Positions 1 to 10,458 of a stretch of DNA of 64,000 nucleotides are shown here, in pieces. The stretch is from Galaxea fascicularis (lineage: Eukaryota > Cnidaria > Anthozoa > Scleractinia > Euphylliidae). Each line of letters starts with the position of its first letter. The first letter of the stretch is position 1. The notes under the pieces were generated by a model that saw only the letters and a program-made list of their open reading frames with translations, was not told the DNA's origin and ran no database searches. The translations under genes and the position numbers were made by a program. The stretch is taken from positions 8,527,801-8,591,800 of the forward strand of contig OX419341.1 of assembly GCA_948470475.1 (NCBI GenBank), in the 5' to 3' direction.

Positions 1-2363
1 TCGAACAGGGCAATACTGCACACAGATAATTAACAAGTAAAGAACACAATGACTTAAAATATAGCTCACCTTTGGATAATTACATTTTGGCTCTGCTAAT
101 TGCCAGACGTTCCTGATATAACTGAAGTCTCAACAAACCTACTCTGCTTTTGATACTCAGAAAAGAAGCCGTACCAATTCGTCACCAATACATGAATGAC
201 AAAAATTCAAAACAATCAGGGCTTGCCAAAACACTTAATAAGATAACGCACGTCACGAAGAACACTTTTCATTTGGTTCACTGAGATCTTCGACTTATCT
301 AACAGTTATTTAAATCAGTACTGATGAAGAATCGAATAATGCACTCTCTCAGTAGATCCATTGCCAAGATTCACTGATGCAATAGTGTGTTAGACGAAAA
401 ACAGTTAGTCATTTTATTTTCCTTTTCCCGTTTGACAAGTTTTAATCACCTTTGGTCCCCTTAATTTCTCATTGCTCTAGGACCGCAGTAATGGGGACTA
501 CGGATATAAACCAATAACTTGATGCGTTTTGATCTTTTCTTATCTTTAAGAGGCTGTGCGTTGGTCCCCTTAACTCGGTTTTGTTTTCTTCTTGATAACG
601 CGTCAGTCAACTTACTTCTAAAATGAGTCTGGTAATGAAACTTGCTCACGATCTCATACCACGTGAAAAAACAGACAAATAAACCGAGTTCTTATTTTGA
701 TCACCGTTTCAATACCAAGACTTTGTGAATCCAAATGCCTTTCACTCAAACCTTTTTGATATTTCCTGAAAAGAAAAGAAACCCATCCCCTTTTCTCTGA
801 TCACTTTTTGCCTTTGTCTATCACCCAAACTGCTCTTTCCTGATGTGTAGACCACAATGTAGTCAACATTATGGGGACCCTCGGGAAACGAGATAAATAG
901 GGCTTTTCGTCTCAATTTTATCCGAATTTCTAACCCCATTGACAGTAATAATCGCCTGAATGACCAACTAGGTAACTTTTGTACGGCGCATTCTGTTAAA
1001 TTATAGAGAGAAGCTGGCGACTATTTTCATACTAGGTCCTATTAATTTCGACTAAATCTCGTATTCGTTTGAAACTCATTTAAAGGCTTCTTTATTAGCA
1101 AGGCTTCAAATCAGAAAAATTCGTACAAATGTTACAGTTGGCAAGACATTTTGTGTTCAGAGTATTAGTGGAGACCCCTACAGCACATGTTCACTCTAGT
1201 TTGTTGTTATTATTACCAAAAAATCATCTAGCTGGTCACATTGCAGCACAGAGCGGAAAATAACAACTAAACGGCATGCAGACATGTTATTATCTTGCAC
1301 CAAATATTTCAGAAATCCTCACAAGAAAAAACACCCAGTTTTCTTCAAGAATTCCTCCAAAGTGAAAGAAGTCGATGTTCATCGACACCAACAACATGGC
1401 AAATTTTATTTTAAAGCAACTGATGGGTTACAGGATTGCGCGGGAAATTTTGTTTTCAGGGAGCCATAATTACGGCGCTACTATCCATGAAAAAATTACC
1501 CCTTGGATTCCACCAAAATGCACCCACTAGCGCCCAATTCCATCAAGGATCCATCAGCTGAATTTCGTATTAAAATCACATTAACGTCACATTTTAATTA
1601 CGCCGCCTCGACTGCAGCAATTTTGTATTCCTGGGCCCAATTTTCCTGGGTTGTTTTCGTGTGTCATTGATTTCCCGCCAATTTTTCAATGTCGAACCAA
1701 TTGCTATCTCCCTGCCACAGGAATCGCCCTCGATCTCTTTAGCAAAGCTCCATCGCCCAAGTCCATTATTTGGCCATTAGCGTGAAAACAGCAATTGCAT
1801 TTGCAACAGACATTTTGCCCTGTATACTATTCAAAACAAACCCACCATGCGGGGACCCTCTGAATGAGGACAAAACACATCGGTAAATTTTTGATCACTA
1901 TTTCGCCCGATTTTATGAGTCGAAAGAGTCTTTTGGAACAGGTATCTCATCTCGGCCTTGAATGTTTCGTCTTCTAACTTTTATGGCATTATTTATCGCA
2001 CATCTGTACTGTCATGGACTAAATGCCGGTAATGGGGACTAAACATAATGGCGGGGACCCTCGTAAAAACAAGGTCCCCCTTTGCGTCACAAGTTTATCC
2101 GGATTTCTAGCTCGACTGTTCCAAACGAAAAGCTAGCCAGATTCTTTTAAGCTTAGTTCCTTTTTAGTAAAGAAAGGTTCGATAGTTAAACTTCATCACA
2201 TAAATTCAACGCGATAATCAGCTGAACAATGACGTTGCACTGCGCGACAAAACATTCCGGCTGTCTTTATAACTGTGGGGACCATAGTAAAATTTGGTCA
2301 TTATCGAACAGGGCAATGCTGCCAGAGAATTAACAACTAAAGAACAAAATGACTTAAATATAG
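1..2363. repeat. degenerate dispersed repeat tract with GGGGACC motifs
   Basis: No gene is supported here. Positions 1-64 and 2304-2363 are near-identical direct copies of about 60 bp (both begin tcgaacagggcaat). Short motifs such as ggggaccctcg recur near 870, 1853 and 2055, and inverted versions (ggtcccctt) near 453 and 562. This looks like decayed, partly duplicated repeat DNA whose left end runs off the window. The small open frames inside have no recognisable features. Seen directly: the repeats. Inferred: mobile or satellite origin. Confidence 0.5.
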
Positions 2364-2639
2364 GTTATTGTTTTTGTGAATTAGACCTACTAGAAGAACT
2401 TGGTGGTTACGTTTCGAAATCTCATGTGCACCGGGCTTTGAGCGGTGAAACGTGAAAGACACGGAAACTTGTACATTTGTTCATTTAAGTGCAGCCATTA
2501 TCACTCTTAAGGTGTCAGTCAATTCGTTTTCCTTTTTTTTTCTTAAGCGTAGAATGTTTCAAGTAGCTTGTTGAGTTTCTTATGCTCATATAAATTAATT
2601 TTGTTGATTTTTCTCTTTGCATCACGTTTTCCATAACTG

Positions 2640-2990
2640 AAGTGGAATTGTTCAATGTCAAATGTTAAATGTTCAAGGTATACAGCTGTTGGGCACCACC
2701 TGAATACCTTTGCTAAAAGGTTTAGACGACTTAGGGGTAAGGAACTCATTTCCGACCCGAACATATTTAAGATTTGGTCTATGTCGAAAGTTGGAGCTCA
2801 TGATGAGTAAGTTCAGTTTTGTTCATGTTAAGTTCCCATAGGTTATTACACATCCAAAGGTCTATTTCGCCAACACAGCGTTAAACACGTAACTTTGCTT
2901 CATCAAGATCAGTATTGAAGGATATAATAACAGTTAAGCCGTGTCATCGGCGTACAGATGGTATAGTACGTTGTGCTTTTTGGATAAGGC
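2640..2990 (-). pseudogene. CR1/jockey-like LINE reverse transcriptase fragment
   Basis: On the minus strand the region encodes a broken RT palm segment with the active-site box YADDT (near 2940-2960), followed after a frame change by CVGEIDLWM..LNMNKTEL, a pattern typical of CR1/jockey LINE reverse transcriptases just after the catalytic box. Stops and frameshifts break it, and nothing of the upstream RT or endonuclease remains, so it is a dead 5'- and 3'-truncated remnant. It abuts the DIRS-like remnant at about 3060. The exact clade is not resolved. Confidence 0.6.
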
Positions 2991-3069
2991 TGCGGCGAAC
3001 GAAACCTAAAAAAGGGGGCCCAGGAGGATGGTTGGGAGGGGGGGGACTGATGGTCTGTGCAAGGGTGGT

Positions 3070-4870
3070 TTACGGGGGAGCAACCTGGATTAGGAAAGGG
3101 AGAGCATCATTGGAGCGGTCTGCCATGCGAATCGCAGTGCACATTTGAAACAAGGGCAAACAAATCAAAAGTGTAAGGTCCACCCACTCGTTGAACGAAC
3201 GTCCCAGCAAATGAGCTAAGCTTGCAGTCGATATCGGACAAGGTGCATGACGGGCGATCGGCTGGATTGTCAGAGGAGGCAATGAAAAAGGTTGAAAGAG
3301 GCAAATTGAAACCAGAGGAGGGTAAGCCGGAAAATAGATTTCATAACTTGAGAAAGAGCTGGATTCTTGGAGGCTTGTTTTTGCCAAGCGGCTACAACGG
3401 TTTTATTGTCGTTGAAACAGCCAGGTCTTGGGTTTGCACATAGTTTGCCTCGGAAATGACAAGGCTCTCGAGGGTATAAAGTAAAGCTTCAGTTTCTCTG
3501 ACTGCAATCGGGTGGACACGAGAAGGCTCATCCCAGTAGCCGCGGAGAAGCTGAACCTGTTCTCTAGGAATCCTGATTGAGCCTTCCCAGCCAACATCAG
3601 ATGCATCTGAGAATAGGGTGATAAAGGAATGTTTTTCCTCCTTCCAAGGCAAAAAGCCATCCCGGGTGTCTAGGAAACGACAATCAACAATCTTGTTCCT
3701 CAGCGCATCGGGAACTGGAATGGGTCTACATGAACGACTTGCTTTGAAGATCGCATTATAAACAGCGTTAGTATGGATTTTTGCACTAGGGACGAGGAGA
3801 CAAAAGGAGGTAGTTTTCTCAGCAAACTTTTGAAGGGTCTTAAGAGAAACTGTTTTCTGTCCTTAAATACTGTCTCGGAGAGCAGCGAACATGACAACTT
3901 TATCGGGGGGGGGGGGGAGTAAAGGCTTGCTTGTCAGATTCCCAGAAACATCCCAAATATTATAGCTTGATTGAGGGAATAAGAGAGCTTTACTTGATAC
4001 CGAGAAAATGGCCGAGTACTAAAAGAACAGATCAAGCTGATAACTGGAAATCATAGAAATGTGAGTGGGGTTCCTTGAGGGAGCGTAACTGGCCTAGATG
4101 TTTATCGTCCATGTAATTGGAGCAAGGGACGCCAAACAATCTGATATGGTAGGTGGCAGCCATGCCAATGGAGTTGTAAATGTACGCGCTGGTTTTGTAG
4201 CCAAAAGGAAGGGTCCTGTACATGAAGTAAACACCTTCCCACTTTACGCCAAAAGTTCTACCTTGTGGATGAAGAGGGACGCACCCATAACCACTTTTGT
4301 CATCTAGGGATGTTTGGAACTGATTGAGGCCCGCATACCGCGGTCCGGTAGGTTAGTGATGTAGTCCAAGCAGAAGGGAGAGTCTTTAATCCAAAGGTTA
4401 AGAAACTGCTCATCGTGGCACATACGGGGTTTTTTATCGTTCCACAGTGATCGGCATGACTAGAAAAGGAGGTTCCACCGAACCGACCTTGCCATGAAAT
4501 AGAAAGGAACCATTCTCAACGCGATCAATGATGCAGCAGGAGATGAAATCATCGTGGTTAGCACAATTTCTAGCGTTGGGGAAAATGTTCCGTGAAGGAA
4601 CGGCGGAATCGAAGAATTTCCTTGAAACAAACCTTTAAAATGGACAAAGAAGTCGCTAACATCTACCTCGACAGATAAATAACCAAACAGTTCGTCAGCC
4701 TTGGGGTGACTAGCCAAAATAGACTCCCAGGCTGGAAGGTGATTCTGAAGGTTCCCTGCGATGAAATGTTCTGGGTCCCGGAAAGGAATCTGGGTAACAT
4801 TGGCATAAAGCTGGCCTGACGCTACAGATATGATAGAAGGTAGTAGCCCGATCCAACTGTGAGTCTTTCC
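3070..4870 (-). pseudogene. DIRS-like retrotransposon RT-RNase H remnant
   Basis: Read on the minus strand from 4870 downwards, the fragments follow the order of a DIRS-type pol: a segment ending VSDFFVHFKG (about 4640), KPRMCHDEQFLNLWIKD (about 4390-4435), the RT core with PFGYKTSAYIYN and the catalytic box YMDDKHLGQL (about 4080-4210), then RNase H with FSDASDVGWEG (about 3590-3620) and the C-terminal DNPADRPSCTLSD..FDLFALVSN (about 3130-3280). At least three frameshifts separate them. No tyrosine recombinase or split repeats are visible, so only the RT/RH core survives. A GIY-YIG remnant of a Penelope-like element lies immediately beyond its 5' side on the opposite strand. Confidence 0.75.
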
Positions 4871-5084
4871 CTCCTAATTATACCAAAACTCTGAGGATCG
4901 ATGGCTAGAGGCGTCTATGATCCTGGCGGAAAAATCGAGAGCTCGGAAACCAAGAAGGTGGATGGCAGGTGAGGAGGGAACGCAATGGAGGGAGGACCCA
5001 CAACCGAGCCGAACCAGGAATCTGGACCGAAAATCAGGAAACGGAAGAGAAACCCGCCTGGCTGCGACTCTGATGTGGGGAAGG

Positions 5085-5975
5085 GAAGGGGACAGTTTCT
5101 ACGCCTGCGTCGACTTTGCTCTGATAATGATGGCTTTCACGTGAGATCTAGAGAAATAATTACATTCTTCTCACAACGGGGTTATCCCCGTTCTTGCCTT
5201 GACAAGGATCTGCGGAGGGTTGCGACTATCAGGCGTCCTGATGCTTTACGTTCATCTGAACAGAATGACACAACCAGTGATGGGGTCCCTCTTGTTCTCA
5301 CATATCACTATCAGCAAACGTATAATATATATCCTCACCCACCCTTTGTGGCCTACAATCGTGATATCAGTCTGCATAAATTCCCTGTACACTTAGCTGA
5401 CAACTCCTCCACTGAGTTGTCTGGACCACGCGCGAGTGAGCGGCCCCGTTGCCATACTTGCAATTACATCAGTCCTCACACCGAGCTACCAAGTACTTCT
5501 TTCATATTCGTGACCAATTCACCTGCCTAACCGATAATCTTGTGTACTGCATATCTTGCCTCCGTTATCCCTTTCTTTACATTGGTGAAACAGGACGAAG
5601 CCTCAGGAGTCGGGTCGGTGAGCACTTAAGAAGCATACAGAAGAATGTTATTGGATTTTCTGTGGGCCAGCATTTCAACTGCACGGGCTACAGTATCTCT
5701 GATGTCCAGGTTCGTGGCGTGGTTTTATGCGGGGGAACAAACCTCCGTCGGAAACAGCATGAAATGAAGATGATTTTCCAGCTGGTAACGTTAGCTGTCG
5801 AACCGAATGGCCTTAATATTAATTTAATTTCATTTGAATTTATAACTTACAATTGCAGGCGCTACTGGACACACGTGCAAGGACTTTCACCTAACGGTTT
5901 TTTAACAATTGCGTTTTCCACCGGTTTTTGTTCACACTGAAGAACGGCCATATACCCGAAACATCTGTTTTAAAG
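5085..5975 (+). pseudogene. Penelope-like element 3' part with GIY-YIG endonuclease
   Basis: Plus-strand frame 2 reads QFLRLRRLCSDNDGF, then FFSQRGYP and VPLVLTYH, the linker region between RT and endonuclease of Penelope-like elements. It shifts frame near 5460-5500 and continues as NLVYCISCLRYPFLYIGETGRSLRSRVGEHL, the cysteine motif plus GIY-YIG nuclease core (YIGETGR, with R and E of the helix). The frame stops at 5938-5940. The RT is missing upstream, where the DIRS-like remnant begins, so the copy is 5'-truncated and inactive. The GIY-YIG domain is the nuclease known to prime target insertion in this element class. Confidence 0.8.
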
Positions 5976-6084
5976 AAACATTTGACACTTTTGAAAGATA
6001 CTTTTCACTATATCAACCGCACCGCTGATACTTTTTAAGTGCCACGCATCATGCACCAGTGAACCTTCCGTTCATCGTTTAACT

Positions 6085-6780
6085 GTTTGTCGAAAATGGA
6101 GAGTATGGCGAACGTTCGCCAAAGTCTTAGCAAAAATTCAAATGAGATGGCAAAGGGGCCCCTTTGAGAGTGGTGGTTTTCACGAGAATGACGAATTTGG
6201 CGAAAAGACAACTATGGCGAAAATTTGTCAAAACTAGCGATTATGATGATTATGGGAATTTGATGAAAGTGGCGAATATAGCGAAAATTTTTCGAAGTAT
6301 TTACAACAAATGAAACGAGATGGCAAAGGGGCCTTTTCAAAGTGGCGATGTTGACGAAAATGGCCAATCTGATGAATATGGCAAACGTGGCGAAAATTGG
6401 CAAAGCATAGTCCCCTCTAGTAAGTATGGTCAAGGTATTATAAAAATGCCAAGGTGGAAAACGAAACCATGATGAAATAGTGGAAATGTTAATGACATAC
6501 TGATAGCCACGTCAAAGGAATATTCGCCACTGGCTATTTTCGTCAAAATCGCCACTTACAAAGAACCCCTTTGTCGTCTCATTTAAATCTTTGCCAAGAC
6601 TTTGGTGAATGTTCGCCATATTCGCCATTTTGACCAAATATGTCATTTTTGCCAAAAGGAAACCCTTTGCCGTGTTATAGTAACATTCGAAAACTTTGGC
6701 GTGAGTTCGCCATTTTCGCCAAATTCACCACTTTCAAAAGGCCGTTTTGTTATCTAATTTGAATTTTTGCTAAGACTATG
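6085..6780. repeat. GCCA-rich inverted repeat element, left block
   Basis: Dense degenerate repeats of ttcgccat/tggcgaaa. Between about 6090 and 6440 the motif runs in the minus sense (tggcgaaaatttg); from about 6520 to 6780 it runs in the plus sense (ttcgccatattcgcc), so the two halves form a large imperfect inverted repeat. A segment of about 190 bp (about 6590-6780) recurs at 8383-8563 on the far side of the inserted LINE. No coding potential is seen. Probably a non-autonomous DNA element or satellite-like repeat. Confidence 0.6.
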
Positions 6781-6808
6781 GCTACTGCTGCTACTGCTGC
6801 TACTACTG

Positions 6809-6893
<85 letters not shown>
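6778..6893 (+). repeat. (CTA)n microsatellite, tail of the adjacent LINE
   Basis: About 35 nearly pure CTA/ACT triplets. On the minus strand this is (TAG)n and starts a few bases after the stop codon of the LINE frame at 6905, which fits a microsatellite-type 3' tail of the LINE rather than an independent repeat. The long poly-Leu and poly-Thr frames across it are artefacts. Confidence 0.85.
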
Positions 6894-8380
6894 AGACGAG
6901 GGTATTAGCCAACACCTACTCGGGAATCACGGATGGCTGCTCTCCACAGGTCACTGTTGTTCATAAGGGTGCGAATCTCGCCAGTGTTACTGAGTCTAAT
7001 ATCTCTTCTAAGGGTGTCTATGTAAGGGGTTGCTGGTCTTCCCCTGCTGCGAGTGCCGTGGTTTGGTTCCCAGGGGATGAGATTTGATGCAACCAGCTCA
7101 GGGTGACAGACGCAGTGGCCAGCGAGGCCCGTTCCTCTGGTTCTGATTTTGTCAGTAACCCGGGGAAGTGTGCCATAAAGGTCGACGTTTTTGGCGTGGT
7201 CTTCCCAAGAGACGTTCAAAACCATCCTCAGCATTCTTATGTAGACTCCGTCTATGTTGCTTTCCATCTCTACAGTAAGAGACCAGACTTCACAACCATA
7301 GAGGAGAACGCTTTCTACTGAGGCTACAAACACACGTCGTTTTAGCTGAGGCGATAATCTCGACTTCCAGATCTTCTTCTTGTCGAGCAAAACTTTCCAT
7401 GCTTGGGCTCTCCTAATTTTGATGTCATGCTCCGTGGATGCTGCAAAGGACCCGAGGTATTTAAAGTCGTCCACAACGTCAAGCTGGGTACCATCCATTG
7501 TTTTGACATTGACCTCGTTAGCCCTGATGTTGATTGGCATGACCTTTGTCTTCTTGGCATTCAGCCCGAGACCTATGTTCTTACATTCTTTCTCAACAAC
7601 GAGAAGTAGGGCGCATGCTTGCTCCACAGTGTCAGAGAGGAACGTGATGTCGTCGGGAAAGTCTAAGTCATTAACCATCTTTGCTGCAGCTCTCTCTCTC
7701 TCTCTCTCTCTTTCTCTCGTTTCTGCAGAGTGAACCCAAGCTCCTCTTCACGCCCCTCTATAGCTCTGCAGACTGCACAGTCAAGAGCAACGATAAAGAG
7801 GAATGGAGCAAGAGTGTCGCCCTGCAGCACTCCAGCCAGGATCTGGAAGGTTTCTGTCTCACCATCAGCTGTGCGAACCTTGGCCCAGGTTACAGAATAA
7901 GTGGCCTCTATTGCCTTTTGTTGGGCACACCATACGCTCGCAGGATTTCAATCAACTTGCCTCTGTTAATTGTATCAAAAGCCTTGCGGAAGTCGATGAA
8001 GGTAAGGATGCAGGGCAGGTTGTTTCCTTTGGCTCCCTCTATCAGCCGACGAAGCGCGACGATCTGTCCAATGGTAGACCTCTTCTGTCTGAAGCCATCC
8101 TGGGAAATGCGCAGTAGGGGATCTAGGATCGGTCTGAGCCTGTTCAGAATCATGCGGTTATACAGCTTCATGACCAACGAGATTAAGCTGATGCCTCTGT
8201 AATTGTCAGGTTTTGCAAGGTCGCCAGACTTTGGTACTGGGACAATGGTGAGGGTTTACCATTCATGAGGAAGATCTTTGAAAGAGTAAGCCTTGTTGGT
8301 GAATCCGAGGATTATATCATCAAGACCCACATATTTCAAGAACTCCGGAGTTATCCCATTACCACAGCTTTTCCCGCATT
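6894..8380 (-). pseudogene. 5'-truncated LINE, RT domain and C-terminal region
   Basis: Minus-strand frames together give a LINE RT: NYRGISLISLVMKLYNRMILNRL, SQDGFRQKRST and LTFIDFRKAFDTINRGK (7908-8200), then after a frame break the thumb and C-terminal part: NAKKTKVM, FKYLGSFAASTEHDIKIRRAQAW, LLYGCEVWSLT, RMLRMVLNVSWEDH, GTGLAGHCVCHPEL and GRPATPYIDTLRRD (6905-7678). The catalytic box appears as FPDD instead of a Y/F-A-D-D. The 3' UTR is only about a dozen bases before a (TAG)n tail, a style known from RTE-like and some other LINEs. The endonuclease is missing, so the copy is 5'-truncated and dead. Confidence 0.75.
7690..7719 (+). repeat. (CT)n microsatellite
   Basis: About fifteen CT dinucleotides, interrupted once by tttc, lying inside the LINE remnant and breaking its frame between the palm and thumb regions. 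Confidence 0.9.
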
Positions 8381-8755
8381 AACTTTGGCTAATGTTCGTC
8401 ATATTCGTCATTTGGACCAAATATGTCATTTTTGCAAAGCAAACCCTTTGCAGTGTTATAGTAACATTCGAAACTTTGGCGTGAGTTCGCCATTTTCGCC
8501 ACATTCCCCACTTTCAAAAGGCCCTTGTGTTATCTAATTTGAATTTTTGCTAAGACTTTGGCTAATGTTCACCATATTCGCCATTTTTGCCAAAATCGCC
8601 ACTCTCAAAGGGAACCCTTTGCCGTGCCAGAAGAACATTCGAAAAACTTTGGCGAAAGTTCGCCATTTTCGCCAAAACTGCCACTCTCAAAGGGAACCCT
8701 TTGCTATCGCCAGCCCTCTGGCCATTTTTTGATTGCCATATTCGCCATTGGCTGC
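8381..8755 (+). repeat. GCCA-rich repeat, right block
   Basis: Continuation of the ttcgccat repeat after the LINE. 8383-8563 closely matches 6590-6780 (shared pieces include gtgttatagtaacattcgaaa and aatttgaatttttgctaagact), followed by further degenerate units of roughly 95 bp. Either the LINE landed in a tandem array, or the match is a very long insertion duplication. Confidence 0.6.
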
Positions 8756-8759
8756 ATTT

Positions 8760-8990
8760 CTAGACACAAGTCATTCATTTATCGCTTTAATTTCAGTGAT
8801 TACTAAAACTAAATTTTGCAAATGAAGTATATTATTCCTTATCCATCTTACAGCAGATTGAATAACCTAAATATTAGTGATCAGAATGGCGTGCTTAAGT
8901 ATACATTTGTCTAACATTTTCCAAGCGGCTGGGCATGTATTGATTGCATGCTCGCGTTTCTAGAGCAAAGCGTAATCGCCTTCTTACTTT
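8760..8990. other. no feature recognised
   Basis: AT-rich DNA with stop codons in all frames; no repeat or RNA signal recognised. Confidence 0.4.
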
Positions 8991-8993
8991 GCT

Positions 8994-9083
8994 ATTGCGT
9001 TGGGGGCAGTGGATCTTTGTACTTCTGGTACGTGTTACTCCAGATATTCTCTACAGGGTTAAGATCAGTTGTTTGAAGGCCTG
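8994..9083 (-). pseudogene. Tc1/mariner-like transposase fragment
   Basis: One minus-strand frame reads GLQTTDLNPVENIWSNTYQKY before a stop. The T-D-L-N-P-V-E-N-I-W block resembles the region around the third catalytic residue in Tc1/mariner-type DDE transposases (usually S-P-D-L-N-P-I-E-N-x-W). Only about 30 codons are recognisable and no terminal inverted repeats were identified, so this is a small relic. The assignment rests on one motif. Confidence 0.4.
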
Positions 9084-9089
9084 ACACCG

Positions 9090-9885
9090 TGTCTGAGCCG
9101 CTTTTGATGTTTATTGAATCTGTAACTGGGCTTGTTAAGGTTAACCCTACTGTAATCCCCAGTAGACGCGATGGGACAGTTATGAAAATTAAGAGAGAAA
9201 ATGCACCTCGTTAAATAAACTCCATCGGGTAGAATGGCTGGACATCATTACTTACTCATGAGCACTGAGGCGGCAAAATTTGAATGCGAATGCACTTTGA
9301 ATAGCCGAGAATAAGAGAGAAACGGCCCTAATTTGCCTGCAGGGCATTAATAAAACTCGCTCTTTTGACTTTCCCAAGTCGTATATAATGTTTTAAACAA
9401 CGGGCTTTTCAAGAGGAAAGCTATATCTACAATTGTAGCCAAAAATTGTGAAGTTTTATGAAGTTTTCGCACTAGCTTCCTGCGTTTGAAAGTTGGGAAA
9501 AAACGGCCTTTTCAGTGGGGACATGTTCCTGGCACGAAGTTAAGAGCAATTTTTTGAGCAAGTGAGACTGGCTTCAAAAAAGTAAACAACGGCAAATAAA
9601 AGTTTGATGGTTTTCTGAACTGATCCCGTCTTTACTTTTTAAATCGGCTTGAAATAACTACTAGCTAGCTGACATTTAAAATTGCTAGTTGGAGTTGCGT
9701 TCAAATATGGCGCGTCTTTGCTTAGTGATCCATTGTTCGAAGGACATGGCTGCATAACAATGGCTGTCAAGAAATTACCGTATCTTTTCAGAAAAATCCC
9801 TCAGTCGTTAAATGCGAATCATAGATCAGTAGCCCGCCAACTTTGAAACTCACAATCAGGTGCTTGACGAAGGTTAACGCGCGAA
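9090..9885. other. no feature recognised; upstream region of the following frame
   Basis: No coding, repeat or RNA signal recognised. The stretch lies directly upstream of the open frame at 9892 and could hold its promoter, but no clear TATA box or initiator could be assigned. Confidence 0.35.
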
Positions 9886-9891
9886 TTTAAG

Positions 9892-10458
9892 ATGAGCGAG
9901 GAAAACAGAAGTGCACTGGATCGGGAGCTCTTTTCAGAGCTCATTGAATCCCCGATCCATCCACTTCTGATCAATATGGTTCGTCCTTATGTTGACTCCT
10001 GTGACCAGAAATTTCGTCTTCAAATAAACGGAGAGGCACTTTGGCATTGGCGAGAAGTCCGCGGAAAGCCCAGCATTGCTTTTGAAGTTCTACAAGCAAG
10101 CATCTCGCATCCTGGATACAAGCTGGAGGAATCCGCGCGCGATCGTGTTGGTCGCGCTATTGCGACGAACATTCGAAATTTCTGGCAAAAGATCGATGGA
10201 ATCTCCAACAGTAAAAATAGGAAAAGAGTTCGAGCCAGTAAGTGGGTAACCATGAGTTTCATGCCGAATTAGATCATGCTGTCTCCAAGCGACGTGGTAT
10301 CGCAGCTCAAGGAGGAAAATGGACATCTTCGCGAGACTGTGGAAGAAAAAACAGCGGAACTGTACTGGTCCATGAAGAAATCGCTGGCACATAGAGGAAA
10401 GGATTTTGTGGATGTTGGTAAAAAGCAGCAACAAAGACACTTGGAACAAATTCAGTAG
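9892..10458 (+). pseudogene. unknown acidic/basic protein frame with one in-frame TAG
   Basis: An ATG-initiated frame of 126 codons (MSEENRSALDREL...) ends at a TAG (10270-10272), after which the same frame continues open for 62 codons to the stop at 10456-10458. The combined frame of about 189 codons keeps normal protein-like composition across the stop: charged helical segments, a VGRAIATNIRNFWQKID block, then a predicted coiled coil (QLKEENGHLRETVEEKTAEL). No known domain is recognised. A gtaagt sits at 10237 and gtaggt at 10457, either of which could be a splice donor. It may be a first exon with a nonsense change, a transposon-encoded ORF, or two exons around a missed intron; the 37-bp gap is too short for a usual intron. 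Function unknown. Confidence 0.4.

Noticed and set aside
5449..5940. Free-standing GIY-YIG homing endonuclease
   Set aside because: The upstream linker motifs are those of a Penelope-like element.
6767..7087. Poly-Leu and poly-Thr frames
   Set aside because: Created by the CTA microsatellite.
6085..8755. CRISPR-like array
   Set aside because: Repeats are degenerate, change direction and have no regular unique spacers; the genome is eukaryotic.
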